Assembly: GCA_934371505.1 (NCBI GenBank)
Contig: CAKRNW010000012.1
Location: forward strand, 1 to 31,301
Direction of reading: 5' to 3'
Source of the DNA: an uncultured Lachnospiraceae bacterium
Lineage (GTDB): Bacteria; Bacillota; Clostridia; Lachnospirales; Lachnospiraceae
DNA: 31,301 nucleotides
Position numbers and translations under genes: made by a program. Position 1 is the first letter of the stretch. Every line of letters starts with the position of its first letter. Below are positions 31,254 to 31,301 of this stretch, piece by piece. The notes under the pieces are model-generated. The model was not told where the DNA came from, ran no database searches, and saw only the letters and a program-made list of their open reading frames with translations.

Positions 31254-31301
31254 GGGCAGTCTGATTGTGGTATCCGGTTTCTCCGGAGCAGGAAAAGGAA
31301 C
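31246..31301 (+). CDS. gmk: Guanylate kinase, N-terminal fragment (cut by window end)
   Basis: Converts GMP and ATP to GDP and ADP. Only 18 full codons are in the window: MHKGSLIVVSGFSGAGKG, which includes the P-loop GFSGAGKG of guanylate kinase. ATG 31246 is preceded by GGAGAGG at about 31233-31239; an in-frame ATG at 31240 overlaps the end of that site. Position after remA is the standard Firmicutes order. The 3' end lies outside the window. Confidence 0.9.
   Translation, partial: MHKGSLIVVSGFSGAGKG

Overview
The window reads as chromosomal DNA from a spore-former-lineage Clostridia, most likely Lachnospiraceae. This rests on a complete spoIIIAA-AH operon, spoIVB next to spo0A, a YqhY-nusB-xseAB-ispA-dxs-tlyA-argR-recN block in the order known from Bacillus subtilis, RemA-type and RqcH-type genes, and GGAGG-type ribosome binding sites with GTG and TTG starts. 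No RNA genes, intact insertion sequences, phage genes or CRISPR arrays were recognised.

Layout. (1) 1-5.2 kb: a secreted SH3/NlpC-P60 cell-wall hydrolase, then rpsO and pnp separated by a strong attenuator-like hairpin, then a two-helix membrane protein of unknown function, a terminator and a structured GC-rich intergenic element. (2) 5.2-10.3 kb: spoIIIAA-AH, encoding the mother-cell half of the channel that feeds the forespore. (3) 10.3-13.2 kb: prfC (RF3) and a membrane-anchored transglutaminase-like protein, in the place where B. subtilis has accBC. (4) 13.2-22.2 kb: a tightly packed housekeeping operon (YqhY/Asp23, NusB, ExoVII, prenyl-PP synthase, DXS, TlyA, NAD kinase, ArgR, RecN) with several overlapping genes, closed by a 16-bp perfect terminator. 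(5) 22.3-24.3 kb: spoIVB and spo0A. (6) 24.4-27.5 kb: glycogen synthase and a SpoVB/MurJ-like lipid-linked saccharide flippase. (7) 27.5-28.2 kb: a 665-bp AT-richer gap holding small orphan ORFs and a mirror-symmetric set of short repeats. (8) 28.2-31.3 kb: rqcH on the minus strand, diverging from yicC-remA-gmk, with gmk cut by the window edge.

The most striking observation is the spo0A gene. Its DNA-binding domain is well preserved, but the receiver domain has lost everything after its first beta-alpha-beta unit, including the region of the phosphoacceptor aspartate. The gene still has a promoter and a strong ribosome binding site, and an exact match to the 0A-box consensus overlaps its -35 element. 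The spoIIIA operon and spoIVB look intact. This suggests a phosphorylation-independent, possibly autoregulated Spo0A, or an early stage of sporulation loss. The second oddity is the set of four conserved 35-bp modules, two in each orientation and mirrored to the base, in the gap between the flippase gene and rqcH.
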